Notes: generated by a model from the sequence alone, not told the origin. DNA of 47,274 bases from Treponema sp. (GCA_017450845.1 JAFSSU010000202.1:1-47274), one strand, 5' to 3'. Shown: positions 32,529-41,656, numbered from the stretch's first letter. A program made the numbers and translations.

Positions 32529-33920
32529 CTAGCGCACCAAGATTACAGAATCGGAGGGAATCCAGCCGTTCGTGTCGTTGAAGGAAACATAATACCAGTC
32601 CCCGGCCTGCTTGAGGACGTAAAGCACGCTCGCAGGAGGCAGGTCGCCCCCCTGTGACAGGCCGCTCTCCGGGATGGGATAGAGCGTCCCGCCTTTGGAG
32701 ACGGCAATCTGGCGCGAGAGCCCGGAACCGTACACCAGGGCCGACACCGCCATGAGCACGGCGACGACGATGGAGAATGCCGCCCGGGCGAAGAACTTGA
32801 GCATGATAAGGATGACTGCGGAGACAGCGGGAACCACGGAGAAAAGCACAAGGAGCAGCAGCATGGGCCGGCGGCGCAGGGGAGGGAGCCCGTTCCTTCC
32901 GAGTCTCCGCTCCAGGGCCATCCTCTCCCCGACCGCAGAGTCAAAGAAGGGGAATGCCGACAGCTCGTCCCCGTACAGGGCGGCAAGCAGCTCCGCGTCA
33001 GCAAGGCTTCCTTCCGGCATACCGGACGCGGCATCCTCCCGGCTCTCCGCGAAGGAGTCCCCGAATACCGGGGGCAGGCGGGGCATCTCGCCGGCCTCCG
33101 CAGCGGGAGGCCCCTCTTTCTCTCCGACATGGACTTTTATGGACGGGAATGGCAGGCTCATCAGGTTCCCGCTGTAGGACAGGACGACCAGGCTGACGGG
33201 AGGAAGCTCGAATTCCCCCGCGGCGAGCGGCTGCCAGTCATAGCGGGCCGCGGCCCGGAAATCCGGGGAGAAGTCGGCTGCCTGCGCCGGGCTGTCGCCC
33301 GCGTCCAGAAGGCGCTCCTTCTCTATGAAGACGGAATTCTCGGGTATCTCATAGCTTATGGCCCTGACGGAGGAGGCATACTTGACCCTGACCGTGTACG
33401 TGATGTGGGAGCCGACCGTGGCACTTATGACCCCGTCCTGCTTCCATCCACCGGCGACGGAGACATCAAGCTCTGGCTTCAGGATCTGCATGTTCGCCCA
33501 GACGCGGACTGTCGGGAAAGGAATCTTGAAGAAGCCCTCCTTGGTCTCCAGGTCGGCGGAAAAGAGCTTCACGCTCCCGGGCGAGGCGAAACGGACGGTT
33601 ATCTCGACATGGGTACCGTAGCCCTGCCCCGCCGAGGACGGGGGGATGTAGGTGACCTTCTTGATCGAGACAAGCTCCACGTTGTTCGGGATTGAGTTGA
33701 GGTAGACCGACACATCCTCGGGAGGCAGGTAGGCTATGTCCACTGAGAACACCGTGTTGCTCGAGGAGAAGATATAGCCCTCCTGGCACTTGAACGAAAG
33801 GGAACTGAGATAGGCCGCATGGGATGCCGGGAAAGCACCCGCCCCCGCGAAAAGCAGGAGCAGCAGGGTCAGTAGTCCCCTGCGTCGTCCGACGGCTCTT
33901 CTTTCCGCATGTTCTTCCAT
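32529..33920 (-). CDS. BatD-like exported protein with C-terminal SH3 domain
   Basis: 463 aa. A signal peptide (RRRGLLTLLLLLFAGAGAF) is followed by beta-rich Ig-like repeats (about 38-265), as in BatD, ending around LPFPSIKVHVGEK. A Pro/Ala/Asp linker precedes a membrane helix pair at about 355-400 (MLLLLVLFSVVPAVSAVIL and AFSIVVAVLMAVSALVYG), then a bacterial SH3-type domain (about 410-463, SVLYVLKQAGDWYYVSFNDTNG). It overlaps the upstream batB-batC gene by 52 bp; a strong AGGAGG site 7 nt before ATG 33920 supports this start. Last gene of the Bat operon. Confidence 0.78.
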   Translation of the reverse strand: MEEHAERRAVGRRRGLLTLLLLLFAGAGAFPASHAAYLSSLSFKCQEGYIFSSSNTVFSVDIAYLPPEDVSVYLNSIPNNVELVSIKKVTYIPPSSAGQGYGTHVEITVRFASPGSVKLFSADLETKEGFFKIPFPTVRVWANMQILKPELDVSVAGGWKQDGVISATVGSHITYTVRVKYASSVRAISYEIPENSVFIEKERLLDAGDSPAQAADFSPDFRAAARYDWQPLAAGEFELPPVSLVVLSYSGNLMSLPFPSIKVHVGEKEGPPAAEAGEMPRLPPVFGDSFAESREDAASGMPEGSLADAELLAALYGDELSAFPFFDSAVGERMALERRLGRNGLPPLRRRPMLLLLVLFSVVPAVSAVILIMLKFFARAAFSIVVAVLMAVSALVYGSGLSRQIAVSKGGTLYPIPESGLSQGGDLPPASVLYVLKQAGDWYYVSFNDTNGWIPSDSVILVR

Positions 33921-35452
33921 TGACCTTCCTCCTGCTCCCGGATTATCGAATATATCGCGCTCTCAAGGTAGCCCTCGTGCGCCGACTCATGGACTTTCTG
34001 CATCCCGCCACCACCTGACAGACCTTCCCCGCCGACGAGCGAAAGCTCCAGGTTCACCTTCGCGTCCACGCTGCTCCCGTCAATCATGAGGGCCTGGCGA
34101 AAAAAAGCCGCCGCCGAAGCGTAGTCCCCGTTCCGGTGGGCAAGGATGCCCAGGTTGTACAGGAGGGCAAAGCACACGTCCTCCGGTATGTCACCGGAAA
34201 GCTCCTGGAAGCGGATGCGGGCGGCCTCGTTCTCGCCCTGCACCAGGTATGTCGTGGCAAGGTCGAACACGGCGTAGCCTTCCGTAAGAGAGTCTTCCCT
34301 CCCCTTCGCGCTGTCTATGACGGCAAGGAAGTCCGCAGTCGCATCCGGGTATTCCTTCCGGTTCCACTCAAGGCTCCCGCCCAGAATCCTCATGCGGTCG
34401 GAGAAAGGGGCCGAGCAGCCGGTCAGGGAGAGACAGGCGGAAATGCCCAGAAGGGCGAAGAGGCTCTTCCTCCGGGCAGACAGGCTCAGCTCGCCGAATA
34501 TGTAGGAGCATACAAGGAGCACGATTCCCAGCCTGATGAAGAAGTTGTAGCGCTCCACTGACTGCACCTCGTAGGAAAGCCGTTCCTCGGTCCCGTTTCC
34601 CGCGGCCTTCAGGGTCTCAAGAAGCCTGTATGCGGAGGATTTTTCTGACGCACGGACAAAACTCACGTAGCCCCTGAGCGGAGGCGACATGGCAAGGCTC
34701 CCGAGGCTCTCCGAACGCAGGCTGGAGTGCACCGTCATGTCCGGGCCTCCCCCCCCTGCAAGGACATCCGCCCCGTCATCGGAGCCGAAGCCGATTATGG
34801 AGACGCTTATACCGGAAGAAGCGGCCTTGGCGAGCGCGGAGGAAAGGGCCGCATCGGTCTCCTCCCCGTCCGTGAAGAGCCAGATGTAGGGGGCTTCGGA
34901 GCTCTGCGATGGGAATGAAGCTATGGCGGCCTCAATCCCCTTGCCGGGACTGGAGCCCCTGGCCGTCATCATGGAAGGGTGCAGTGCCCCTATCAGGGAG
35001 CGGGCGGAGGAAAAATCATCGGTCAAGGGGACCGCGAGGATTCCGTCCCCCTTGGCCAGGACGACGGAGACAGAGAAGCCCTGCATCCTGTCCAGCAGGG
35101 CCCCGGCATAGGCAGAGGCCGCATCAAGCCGGGTCATGCCCCCCTCGTCCATCGCCATCATGCTGTAGGAGATGTCGAACACAAACGAGACCGCAGCCCC
35201 CCGCTTCTGGACGGGAACCGACCTGCTGCCCCAGGAAAGGCCCGAGCAGGCAAGGATGAAGCAGGAGAAGGACAGGAAAAGAAACAGCCTCCTCAGTAAG
35301 AACTTGAGCCCAGCCCGCTTGTCCTCCGGCTCGAACACCGAGACGAGCGAGCGGTAGCGGAAGAAAGAGACGAACAGGAATATCAGCATCGGGATGATGG
35401 CCAGCAGGACAAGGGGCCTCCGTATGGAGAAAGAGGAAAGCGTCTCCAGCAT
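33869..35452 (-). CDS. batB: BatB-BatC fusion: VWA domain plus TPR
   Basis: 527 aa from ATG 35452, which shares one base with the batA TGA. Two N-terminal TMs (about 14-32, 50-70) are followed by a von Willebrand A domain (about 85-260) with MIDAS residues in FDISYSM and TDGEET, a TM at about 303-320, then a second hydrophobic stretch ending LSLTGC-SAP at about 340-348, and a TPR region (about 355-490, YNLGILAHRNGDYASAAAFFRQAL). BatB and BatC are separate genes in many bacteria. The internal lipobox suggests the BatC half descends from a lipoprotein. Membrane-bound, TPRs probably periplasmic. Confidence 0.85.
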   Translation of the reverse strand: MLETLSSFSIRRPLVLLAIIPMLIFLFVSFFRYRSLVSVFEPEDKRAGLKFLLRRLFLFLSFSCFILACSGLSWGSRSVPVQKRGAAVSFVFDISYSMMAMDEGGMTRLDAASAYAGALLDRMQGFSVSVVLAKGDGILAVPLTDDFSSARSLIGALHPSMMTARGSSPGKGIEAAIASFPSQSSEAPYIWLFTDGEETDAALSSALAKAASSGISVSIIGFGSDDGADVLAGGGGPDMTVHSSLRSESLGSLAMSPPLRGYVSFVRASEKSSAYRLLETLKAAGNGTEERLSYEVQSVERYNFFIRLGIVLLVCSYIFGELSLSARRKSLFALLGISACLSLTGCSAPFSDRMRILGGSLEWNRKEYPDATADFLAVIDSAKGREDSLTEGYAVFDLATTYLVQGENEAARIRFQELSGDIPEDVCFALLYNLGILAHRNGDYASAAAFFRQALMIDGSSVDAKVNLELSLVGGEGLSGGGGMQKVHESAHEGYLESAIYSIIREQEEGQWKNMRKEEPSDDAGDY

Positions 35453-36453
35453 CACAGGGCCTCCTTGAGGAACAATCGTTTTATAACGCAGGCGGCCAGG
35501 ACAAGCAGGCCCGCGGCAAACAGGCAGTTCTCATAATAGTCCGTGTCATAGCTCCGTATCCTGTAGCTCTGCACGAGGGAGGCGGTCTTGTTTACGGAGC
35601 CGAACGCCAGCTTGAGCGCGTCCATGTTCTCCACGCTGAAGAAACTTCCGCCCCCCGCCGCCGCCAGCTTGGAGAGGGCCTGAGTGTCATAGCCCGACTG
35701 GAAATAGCCGGAGTAGAACTTGCCGGTCTTGGGGTCGGTATACTCCAGGGCGACCGTCCCCTTGGTCCCCAGGCCGAGCACGTAGAGGGAAATTCCCTTC
35801 TCCTCGGCAAGGCGGCAGGCTGTGTATGGATTCACGCTCCCCGCGTTGTTCTCGCCGTCCGTAATGAGGATTATAGCCTTCTTGGGGGCCGCAGAATTCT
35901 CCAGGTGGTACACGGCGGTGGATATGCCAGTGCCTATCGCGGTGCCGTCCCCCAGTTCCCCCACGGCAAGGCCCTCCAGACGGCGCATGAAGAAATCCCT
36001 GTCCATCGTCGGGGGAACGAGCAGGACGGCCTCCTTGGCCATGGATACCAGGCCGAGCGTGCAGCCCCCGTTGTCCGTGGCGAGGGTGACGATGGACTTT
36101 TTCGCAGCCTCAAGGCGCGACATGCCGGCTATGTCCTTGGCCGCCATGGAGGGGCTTGAGTCCACGACGAATATCACGTCCGCCCCTCGGGAGATATAGA
36201 CCTTCTCCTGGTGCCGTCTGACGGGGTTCGCATAGGCGGCAACGAGGGCGACGAAGGCAAGCAGCTCCAGCAGCTTATAGAAACGGGACAAGAGCAAGAA
36301 GCCGGTCCCATTCCAGTCAAAATACTCACCCTGCCAGTCACCGAGGACGGCGAGGAAAGAAATCTTCTTGAGCACGCGCACGTGGCGGAGAAAAAACAGC
36401 ATGGGCGGCAGGAGCAGGAGGAAGAAAGCCGCCGGATTCTTAAAGTCTACCAT
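35452..36453 (-). CDS. batA: BatA-like VWA membrane protein
   Basis: 333 aa. Two N-terminal TMs (about 8-25, 55-75), a VWA domain (about 88-285) with a full MIDAS (VVDSSPSM, conserved Thr region GDGTAIG, ITDGENN), and a C-terminal TM (about 308-326). Bat proteins are linked to oxidative-stress tolerance and envelope integrity in Bacteroides and spirochaetes and work beside a MoxR ATPase. Its start overlaps the preceding gene by 14 bp and its stop overlaps the batB start. Confidence 0.9.
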   Translation of the reverse strand: MVDFKNPAAFFLLLLPPMLFFLRHVRVLKKISFLAVLGDWQGEYFDWNGTGFLLLSRFYKLLELLAFVALVAAYANPVRRHQEKVYISRGADVIFVVDSSPSMAAKDIAGMSRLEAAKKSIVTLATDNGGCTLGLVSMAKEAVLLVPPTMDRDFFMRRLEGLAVGELGDGTAIGTGISTAVYHLENSAAPKKAIILITDGENNAGSVNPYTACRLAEEKGISLYVLGLGTKGTVALEYTDPKTGKFYSGYFQSGYDTQALSKLAAAGGGSFFSVENMDALKLAFGSVNKTASLVQSYRIRSYDTDYYENCLFAAGLLVLAACVIKRLFLKEAL

Positions 36454-37480
36454 AATTCTTGAATTCCTCCCTCTCCTTCTCGAGTTCCCCTATGTCGACA
36501 AGGCTCAGCTCGACGAGCCGCTCCCGCTCCCCGGGCGTGAAGGCGGCCTCATGATCCTCGGCTGGCAGTTTCCGGCTGTCCGGGGAATCCTTGGCATAGC
36601 GGATGTAGTCAGTCCTGATGAACACGGACTGTATGGAAAGCACGGCGTTCTCCTGCTCCATGCCGAGCATGTCTCCCGTCGCCTGGGAGACGGCCCGGTA
36701 GATGTCCTTGGACGTGACCGAGACAAAGCTCATGCTGAAGCGATAGTTCAGGTATCCACGCATGACCTGCTGCCAGTCCCGGGCAAAGTCCGTGTCCTCC
36801 CTCGCCCCCTTCAGCAGGCCCTTGAGCCTGCGCCTGGTCAGGAAGGCATTCCGCCGGTATCCTATGCGCTCCTTGAAAAGCACGGCATGCCTGACCGCAG
36901 CGGAGAAATTCACCGCGAGCATCGCGAGGAGGCCCAGGAGCAGCACGAGCAGGATTATCAGAATCCATACGATGTAGTTGGTGCCGGGCAGCAGCAGGGG
37001 CGGGGCGGGAGGACGGAGAGTCGTGACACCGAGCTTCTCCGACAGGGAAAGCACCTCAATGGAATCCAGCCGTATCACGGTGCCGCAGTCGGCCTTGCAG
37101 AGTTTTCCCATGTCGAGCGGAATAAAGTCCATCCGTCCCGTCTTCCAGGGGACAAAGTTGAGCACGAGCGTGTAGGTCATGCCGACCTGCCTCATGCTGA
37201 GCTGGGTGACGCTGCAATACGATTCCATCGCCTTGAAGTAACCGCCCGATATGTCGAAGTACAGGATTCCCCCCTCAAGCCTGGAAGCCCCCCCGCCCGC
37301 GCGGGCAAGGGCGTAAAAATCAGTCTGGCTCTGGAAGCTGTAGCTGAGCTGCGCCGTGTCCCCGACGTAGATCTCCTTGGGGATGAGGGTCTGCCGGTAC
37401 TGGGGCCGGTCGGATTCCTGCGCGGAAAGCCGGACGAGGAAAAGGGAAAAGACAAGCACAAGGACGGCACGAACCCTCAT
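36440..37480 (-). CDS. Signal-peptide/single-TM protein of the Bat operon
   Basis: 346 aa from ATG 37480, which overlaps the DUF58 stop as ATGA. A signal peptide (RVRAVLVLVFSLFLVRLSAQ) is followed by a beta-rich extracytoplasmic part (about 22-195), a TM helix at about 210-235 (YIVWILIILLVLLLGLLAML) and a charged cytoplasmic tail of about 110 residues. The position (MoxR, DUF58, this, VWA) matches that of the DUF4381-type partner in other MoxR operons, but the protein is longer and I cannot assign it to a family by eye. It probably assembles with the VWA proteins. Confidence 0.7.
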   Translation of the reverse strand: MRVRAVLVLVFSLFLVRLSAQESDRPQYRQTLIPKEIYVGDTAQLSYSFQSQTDFYALARAGGGASRLEGGILYFDISGGYFKAMESYCSVTQLSMRQVGMTYTLVLNFVPWKTGRMDFIPLDMGKLCKADCGTVIRLDSIEVLSLSEKLGVTTLRPPAPPLLLPGTNYIVWILIILLVLLLGLLAMLAVNFSAAVRHAVLFKERIGYRRNAFLTRRRLKGLLKGAREDTDFARDWQQVMRGYLNYRFSMSFVSVTSKDIYRAVSQATGDMLGMEQENAVLSIQSVFIRTDYIRYAKDSPDSRKLPAEDHEAAFTPGERERLVELSLVDIGELEKEREEFKNYGRL

Positions 37481-38376
37481 AGGCCCTTCCTCGCCGAGAA
37501 GAATGCCTGCAGCTGCGAGAAGGAGTCCTTCTCCATGCTCAGGACGAAGGGTACCCCTCCACGGGAGAAGCACTCCCTCTTCCACAAGTCTATCCCCTGC
37601 TGTCCGGATGCGAGCCAGGCGCTCTTGAACGACCGCGAGGATGTGGGCAGGAAAGCCCTTCGTCCGCTCTCCATGTCGGAGAAGAGGATGGTCCCGGCAG
37701 AAGGCAGGTTCCTGTCCAGCTCATCGCAGATACGGACGGCGACAACGTCGTTCTTCTGGCAGAGCTGTCCGAAGTGGTCATAGTAGCCCTGCATCCTGAA
37801 ATCCGAGAATATCATCACGAGCGTCCGCTTCCGGAGCAGCTTGAGGGCCCCGCTGAGGGCGTTGTTCATGTAGGAGCCGTTCTCCGCGGCCCGGTAGGGG
37901 ACAGAATCCCCTCCCGACAGGGAGTCGAACTTGGACAGGAGGAGCATGGCATGATCCTTGCCGTGCTCGGGGGCGGAGGAGAAATGTATCTGGGAGTCAA
38001 AAACAACGGCCCCGACGGGGGAGGCGTTCCTGAGGGAGGCGAGTGTCAGGAGCTTGGCACATTCCAATGCCTTGCCCAGCCTTGACGTGCCGGACCTGGA
38101 GAAGCGCATGGAAAGGGACGTGTCCACGACGATGAAGACATCCAGCTCCCTCTCCTCCTCAAAGACCTTTACGAAAGGCTTGCCCATCCTCGCGGTGACG
38201 TTCCAGTCTATCGCCCGCACGTCATCCCCCCGCAGGTACTCGCGCACGCCGTTGAAGTCCAGGCCCTGCCCCCGGTAAAGGGAACGGAAAGCCCCGCTCC
38301 TCATCCCGTCGGCAAGGGAGAGGGCGTTCAGGTGCAGGAGGCCGGCCTTCTTGGAAAGGGAACGTTTGTCGTCCAT
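37477..38376 (-). CDS. DUF58 protein of the MoxR/Bat operon
   Basis: 299 aa, cytoplasmic, no TM. The DUF58 signature FNGVREYLRGDDVRAIDWNVTARMGKPFVKVFEEER is at about 40-75; a VWA-like domain follows with DTSLSM. It always travels with MoxR ATPases, which are thought to act on it and on the VWA partners as chaperones. It starts 1 nt after the moxR stop and ends within the start of the next gene. Confidence 0.9.
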   Translation of the reverse strand: MDDKRSLSKKAGLLHLNALSLADGMRSGAFRSLYRGQGLDFNGVREYLRGDDVRAIDWNVTARMGKPFVKVFEEERELDVFIVVDTSLSMRFSRSGTSRLGKALECAKLLTLASLRNASPVGAVVFDSQIHFSSAPEHGKDHAMLLLSKFDSLSGGDSVPYRAAENGSYMNNALSGALKLLRKRTLVMIFSDFRMQGYYDHFGQLCQKNDVVAVRICDELDRNLPSAGTILFSDMESGRRAFLPTSSRSFKSAWLASGQQGIDLWKRECFSRGGVPFVLSMEKDSFSQLQAFFSARKGL

Positions 38377-38377
38377 C

Positions 38378-39373
38378 TTACGGCAGCGGCATCAGGGAGA
38401 CGATTTTCTCTATGAGGTCATCGGGCGTGATTCCGTCAGAAGCAGCCTCGTAGTTCAGCACCAGTCGGTGGCGGAGGACACCCTTGCAGACGGCCTGCAC
38501 GTCCTCCGGAAGGACGAAGCCCCTCCCGTTGAAGAGGGCGGTCGCCTTGGCGCAGCGGAGCAGGGCAATCCCGGCCCTCGGGGAAGCCCCGAACGCGATG
38601 TAGCGCTCTATGTCGTTCCGCGCCCGCTCGCGGTGCTTCTCCTTGCTCGGCCGCGTGGCAAGGACGATCGAGACGATGTAATTATAGATTTTGTCGTCGC
38701 AGCTTATTTTCTCTATGGCCTCGCGGCATTTGGCAATCGCCTCGACGGGGAAGACCCTCCTGACGGGAACATCGATGGCGTGGCCGTTGGAACGGACGAT
38801 TTTGGCCTCCTCCTCCGCGCTCGGGTATCCGACGACGATTTTCATAAGGAAGCGGTCAAGCTCCGCCTCGGGAAGGCTGTAGGTCCCCTCCTGCTCTATC
38901 GGATTCTCCGTCGCGAGGACAAAGAAGGGCTGCGCCAGCCGGTAGGAGTTGTCCCCTATCGTGACCTGCCGCTCGGCCATCGCCTCAAGGAGGGCGGACT
39001 GGACTTTGGCAGGGGCACGGTTAATCTCGTCAGCGAGGACGACGTTGGCAAACACCGGCCCCTTGTGCACGAGGAAACGCCCGTTGGACTGCTCGTAAAT
39101 CAGCGTCCCCGTCACGTCCGCGGGGAGCAGGTCCGGCGTGAACTGAATCCGCTTGAACTCCAGCCCGGACATCTCCGCGAATGTTCTGACGGCGAGCGTC
39201 TTGGCAAGCCCCGGAACTCCCTCAAGGAGAATATGGCCGCCCGAGACGACGGCGGTCAGGATTCCGTCTATGACCTCACGCTGCCCCACTATGCGGCGGG
39301 CAGCCTCTTCCCTGCATGCGGCGATGTACTTCGCGCACTCGTCTATTATGTTCTGTGAAATTTCAGATTCCAT
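38378..39373 (-). CDS. moxR: MoxR-family AAA+ ATPase
   Basis: 331 aa from ATG 39373. AAA+ core: Walker A EGVPGLAKT (Lys about 58), sensor region PDLLPADVTGTLIYEQ, Walker B VVLADEINRAPAKVQSALLEAM, ATENPIEQEGTYSLPEAELDRF, and a lid domain with SPRAGIALLRCAKATAL. A presumed chaperone for the co-encoded VWA proteins. It starts 7 nt after the acyltransferase stop, so it is probably transcribed from further upstream. Confidence 0.95.
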   Translation of the reverse strand: MESEISQNIIDECAKYIAACREEAARRIVGQREVIDGILTAVVSGGHILLEGVPGLAKTLAVRTFAEMSGLEFKRIQFTPDLLPADVTGTLIYEQSNGRFLVHKGPVFANVVLADEINRAPAKVQSALLEAMAERQVTIGDNSYRLAQPFFVLATENPIEQEGTYSLPEAELDRFLMKIVVGYPSAEEEAKIVRSNGHAIDVPVRRVFPVEAIAKCREAIEKISCDDKIYNYIVSIVLATRPSKEKHRERARNDIERYIAFGASPRAGIALLRCAKATALFNGRGFVLPEDVQAVCKGVLRHRLVLNYEAASDGITPDDLIEKIVSLMPLP

Positions 39374-39380
39374 AGTCAAC

Positions 39381-40484
39381 CTATGGAAGTGTAACGATAT
39401 TCGGCTGTTTTCTCAAGTGCTTTCGGCCGCCAATGGAAGCCCGCAATCGGCCTTCGAGCAATGTCACGGCAAGAGCAAGTACAAACGTCAGGGCCGCACA
39501 GAGACAGAGGGAGAGCCAGGGAGCGTTGACGAACAGTCCGCGGCTTATCATCCATTGGAGCAGGGGGTAGTGGAAGAGGTAGATGGCGTAGGAGCAGTCC
39601 GGCATCCGCGAGAGCCCGTTCAGGAAGCGCAGGGAGAAAGCCGCGTAAAAACAGATGCACGCCAGAAGCAGATACTTTATGCTGTCAGGGATACGGGGAA
39701 GCAGGCCCAAGCCCTGCAGGAGGACGAGGGCAAGGCTTCCGGCAAAGCAGGCGGAGGAAAGCCGGGAAGGAAGCCTGCGCTCCAGAATCCCGAAATTGAA
39801 GAAGCAGAGCATCCCCAGGACGAACGCGCCTATGTATCCGGGAGCCTCCATCGCCAGCGGGAACAGGAATGGAAGCCCCAGCACGACGGAGAGCTTCCTG
39901 CAGAGATACCTGTAGATGAAGGAGGAGACATAAAGGGCGGCCAGAAAAAGGTTCTTCCCTCCCCTACCCCGGATTCTTCCGGCCACAAAGCATATCAGGG
40001 GGAGGCAGGCATAAAAGAAGAGCTCCGTCTTCACCGTCCAGAGCGGGTCGTTGACGGAGCTGTTGAGGGGGTTCCCCTCAAAGACTCCCGGCAGGGTCCT
40101 CTGCATGAAGTTGAGCGTCAGGATGTTCCAGAAAATGTACTTCCAGAAAGCGGGTGCGGTGAAATACCGGGCAGCGGGCAAGGCCGAGGCGAGGCTGAGG
40201 ATGAGGGCGGCCCCTATGACGGCCACAAGGTAGAGGGGAAAAATCCTGATGATCCTTTTGGCGGCATAGTCACGCAGGGTCGGGCTCCTCTCGTAGCTCG
40301 CCGTCACAAGCAGGCCGCTTATGAAGAAAAAGATGCACACAGCATCCTGCGAATCAAAGAACCCCTTCACTCCGAGAAAGACAGGGCTCGCCGAGGAGTC
40401 CATGCAGTGTTTTGCCAGCACGATGAGGGCGAGGACAAGGCGGATAAGCGTGAGGTTGTTCCTGCGGGGAATCGTGCCGGGCAT
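39381..40484 (-). CDS. Acyltransferase 3 family membrane protein
   Basis: 367 aa from ATG 40484, which overlaps the glycosyltransferase TGA (TGATG). About ten TMs. Family features: an N-terminal RNNLTLIRLVLALIVLAKH with the catalytic-type His, FFFISGLLVTASYERSPTL, and YAAKRIIRIFPLY. These enzymes O-acetylate or acylate surface glycans or lipids. The neighbour is a glycosyltransferase, so the likely substrate is a cell-surface glycan or glycolipid. Confidence 0.88.
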   Translation of the reverse strand: MPGTIPRRNNLTLIRLVLALIVLAKHCMDSSASPVFLGVKGFFDSQDAVCIFFFISGLLVTASYERSPTLRDYAAKRIIRIFPLYLVAVIGAALILSLASALPAARYFTAPAFWKYIFWNILTLNFMQRTLPGVFEGNPLNSSVNDPLWTVKTELFFYACLPLICFVAGRIRGRGGKNLFLAALYVSSFIYRYLCRKLSVVLGLPFLFPLAMEAPGYIGAFVLGMLCFFNFGILERRLPSRLSSACFAGSLALVLLQGLGLLPRIPDSIKYLLLACICFYAAFSLRFLNGLSRMPDCSYAIYLFHYPLLQWMISRGLFVNAPWLSLCLCAALTFVLALAVTLLEGRLRASIGGRKHLRKQPNIVTLP

Positions 40485-41620
40485 CAGACCGCCCCGCACA
40501 TCTTGGCAATGGCAGCCTCGAATTCCTGAAGGGTCCGCTCATAGGTGAACTGACGGGAGAAGCCCCATGCCGTGCGCCGCATCGCCTGATAATCCTCCCC
40601 GTCCGAGATGGTCTTTCCCATGAGCTCCGAAAGCTCCTCCGCGCTGTTGGACCGGCAGAGGTAGCCCGCCCGCCCCATGTCCACCGCGTCCCGGCAGCCG
40701 GGGGAGTCGTATACTATCGCCGGGGTCCCGGAGACGCTCGCCTCCGTGACGATGATTCCCCAGCCTTCCCTCATGGACGGAAAGAGCAGGGCTCTTGCCC
40801 GCCCGATTATGTCGAACTTGGTCCCCTCGTCCACGAAGCCCCTGACAAAAACATCGCATCCCTCCTCCTTTCCGATGGAAAGATGCAGGCCGGAGCAGAG
40901 GGGGCTGAGAATTTCTTCTATATATTTGTCATCGGGTTTCCCCAGAAGCACGAGCCTGGCCTCCGAAAAAGCTTTCTTGAGCAGGGCAAGGGCGCGGATG
41001 CTGTCATCTATCCCCTTGTACCTGGCATAGCGTCCCATGTAGACAAAGTAGGGAGGCTCGGCCTTGGCGGAAAGGCTTTCAAACGGGGCGGCCTCATGGG
41101 CAATCCCGTTGGGAGCTATGAAGACCCGTTCCCTGTCAAAGCCGACGGCCAGAAGGTCGTCCTTGGTGGACTGGGAGACGGTCACGGTGAAGTCCTTACG
41201 GTGCAGGCGGAGCCAGGAGCTCTCGCAGATCCTGCCGATGACGCTCAGGGGCCAGCCTGCCTGGACATGCCAGATTTCCCTCGTCAGCTGGTGTATCAGG
41301 AAGAGCCGCTTCGCCTTCCCCACATAAAAGGGCGTGAAGAACTGATGGGTGTTGCACTGGTCCACGACGCAGGAAAAGCGGTGGCGGTGCGAGAGGTAAA
41401 AGAACGCGGCATGGAAGATGACGCTGATGACGTTCCCCTGCCTAAGGTAGAGCACCCCGTCCAGGATTTCCCTCCGTCCAAGATTCCCTGCCTTCGGGGA
41501 AAAATGCACGACCCTATGACCTTTCAGGACAAGCCTTTTGATGAGTTCGTGGGTATAGACTTCGGCCCCTCCGCGCTTAGGATTCTTTATGTCCCTCCAG
41601 GACAAGAAAAGAAAGGTCAT
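40484..41620 (-). CDS. Glycosyltransferase family 4 (GT-B)
   Basis: 378 aa. N-terminal Rossmann start FLFLSWRDIKNPKRGGAEVYTHEL, SQSTKDDLLAVGF, PNGIAHE, YMGRYARYKGIDDSI in the donor domain and an EX7E pair in REGWGIIVTEAS. A cytoplasmic retaining enzyme that adds a sugar from a nucleotide donor to a glycan or lipid. Its ATG follows a possible promoter and it is translationally coupled to the acyltransferase. The exact sugar cannot be told. Confidence 0.92.
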   Translation of the reverse strand: MTFLFLSWRDIKNPKRGGAEVYTHELIKRLVLKGHRVVHFSPKAGNLGRREILDGVLYLRQGNVISVIFHAAFFYLSHRHRFSCVVDQCNTHQFFTPFYVGKAKRLFLIHQLTREIWHVQAGWPLSVIGRICESSWLRLHRKDFTVTVSQSTKDDLLAVGFDRERVFIAPNGIAHEAAPFESLSAKAEPPYFVYMGRYARYKGIDDSIRALALLKKAFSEARLVLLGKPDDKYIEEILSPLCSGLHLSIGKEEGCDVFVRGFVDEGTKFDIIGRARALLFPSMREGWGIIVTEASVSGTPAIVYDSPGCRDAVDMGRAGYLCRSNSAEELSELMGKTISDGEDYQAMRRTAWGFSRQFTYERTLQEFEAAIAKMCGAV

Positions 41621-41627
41621 TCCTGTA

Positions 41628-41656
41628 AGTGTATCACAAATACGGCTTTATGAAAA
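41628..41656 (-). promoter_or_regulatory. Possible promoter of the glycosyltransferase-Bat unit
   Basis: Minus strand TTTTCA (41656-41651), 17 nt, TACACT (41633-41628), ending 7 nt before the ATG. The -35 is weak. AGGA sits directly against the start codon. Confidence 0.4.

Noticed and set aside
36368-37783. 471-codon plus-strand frame opposite batA, the TM protein and DUF58
   Set aside because: It crosses three coupled genes with strong family motifs, and its predicted protein is charged low-complexity sequence.
39153-40529. 458-codon plus-strand frame opposite moxR and the acyltransferase
   Set aside because: Shadow of two confident genes, Glu/Gln/Arg-rich with no domain.
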